64,000 nucleotides of DNA from Ascarosepion bandense (taxonomy: Eukaryota > Mollusca > Cephalopoda > Sepiida > Sepiidae): the NCBI GenBank assembly GCA_037127315.1, contig JBBBDQ010000192.1, forward strand, positions 853,001-917,000, given 5' to 3'. The notes under the pieces were generated by a model, which did no database searches, had not been told where the DNA came from, and worked only from the letters and a program-made list of their open reading frames with translations. Made by a program: the position numbers and the translations under genes. Below are positions 63,830 through 64,000 of this stretch, piece by piece (position 1 is the stretch's first letter; the number at the start of each line of letters is the position of its first letter).

Positions 63830-64000
63830 TGTTGTGTTGCTATGGTTTGGGTATAATTAGAAGATAACACAAACTTGAATTAATGATGTTTATTTTTGGT
63901 ATAAAACTTTAGGTTTTTACATCAAGTTACAACCTTTAAATTTTGTGTGGATACAGGAGCAGACTAGCTAAATTCTCTTCACTGTGGGATGCTAGTAGTA
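63830..64000 (-). repeat. 5' LTR (partial) of the 59.4-64 kb element
   Basis: Matches 59424-59600: 'ggtttgggtataattagaag', 'caaacttgaattaatga' and 'atacaggagcagactagct'. It runs off the window end. Confidence 0.9.

Larger units (their letters stand above)
59424..64000 (-). mobile_element. CsRn1-like Ty3/gypsy retrotransposon, 5' LTR leaves the window
   Basis: 3' LTR 59424-59822, integrase, RT/RNase H, protease, gag, PBS at 63821-63828, 5' LTR from 63830 to the window end (171 of about 399 bases seen). The order is the normal gypsy one. The CHCC Gag knuckle and TGGTGACC primer site (as for tRNA-Trp) place it with CsRn1-like elements. It has the longest open frame in the window, so it is the youngest-looking element here, though integrase and gag are damaged. 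It sits in ORF1 of LINE copy 3. Confidence 0.9.

Overview
This is an AT-rich animal genomic window made almost entirely of old, nested, mostly broken transposable elements. One host gene is recognisable. Split exons with GT..AG borders, tRNA-derived SINEs, and Ty3/gypsy, Jockey-like, RTE-like, Tx1-like, Penelope-like, mariner and Helitron-like elements all point to an invertebrate metazoan. Nothing seen here fixes the phylum.

Host gene: 20457-27218 (+) carries the first three coding exons of KXD1 (KxDL-motif protein of the BORC/BLOC-1-related complexes). Reading frame and splice phase are intact (40 codons+2, 1+50 codons+2, 1+15 codons+1). Introns 1 and 2 hold a foldback MITE, a Tx1-type LINE relic, a Helitron-like element and SINEs. 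The last exon(s) were not identified.

Layout: 1-1210, two RTE-type LINE scraps; 1292-4653 (-), a Mag/K02A2.6-type gypsy element with LTRs, gag and protease but little pol; 5085-9928 (-), a GC-richer Tx1-like LINE cut off inside its ORF1 zinc knuckle; 9929-12149 (+), the 3' part of a gypsy pol plus a probable LTR; 13760-18058 (-), a CsRn1-like gypsy element with a deletion in RT and a solo LTR in integrase, facing an oppositely oriented LTR relative at 18240-18800; 19690-28330, KXD1, SINEs, Helitron and mariner; 28340-35310, RTE relics on both strands around a + strand gypsy fossil; 37544-38446, a second Helitron-like element; 39240-49585 (+), two Jockey-like LINEs separated by a Penelope-like fragment (-) and interrupted by a SINE; 50233-55768 (-), a Gmr1-like gypsy element with integrase upstream of RT; 55769-59423 (-), a third Jockey-like LINE; 59424-64000 (-), a CsRn1-like gypsy element inserted in that LINE's ORF1, with its 5' LTR running off the window. 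It holds the longest open frame (571 codons).

The most notable signals are: the integrase-before-RT order of the 50-55 kb element; a 30-bp tandem array of primer-binding-site-like units beside its 5' LTR; near-perfect hairpins inside relic coding sequence of three unrelated element types (gag, RTE RT, Penelope); and a SINE hairpin whose loop is flipped between copies. The hairpins and the flip together suggest short inverted template switching acting locally. All calls come from reading translations and repeats by eye; no database search was run.
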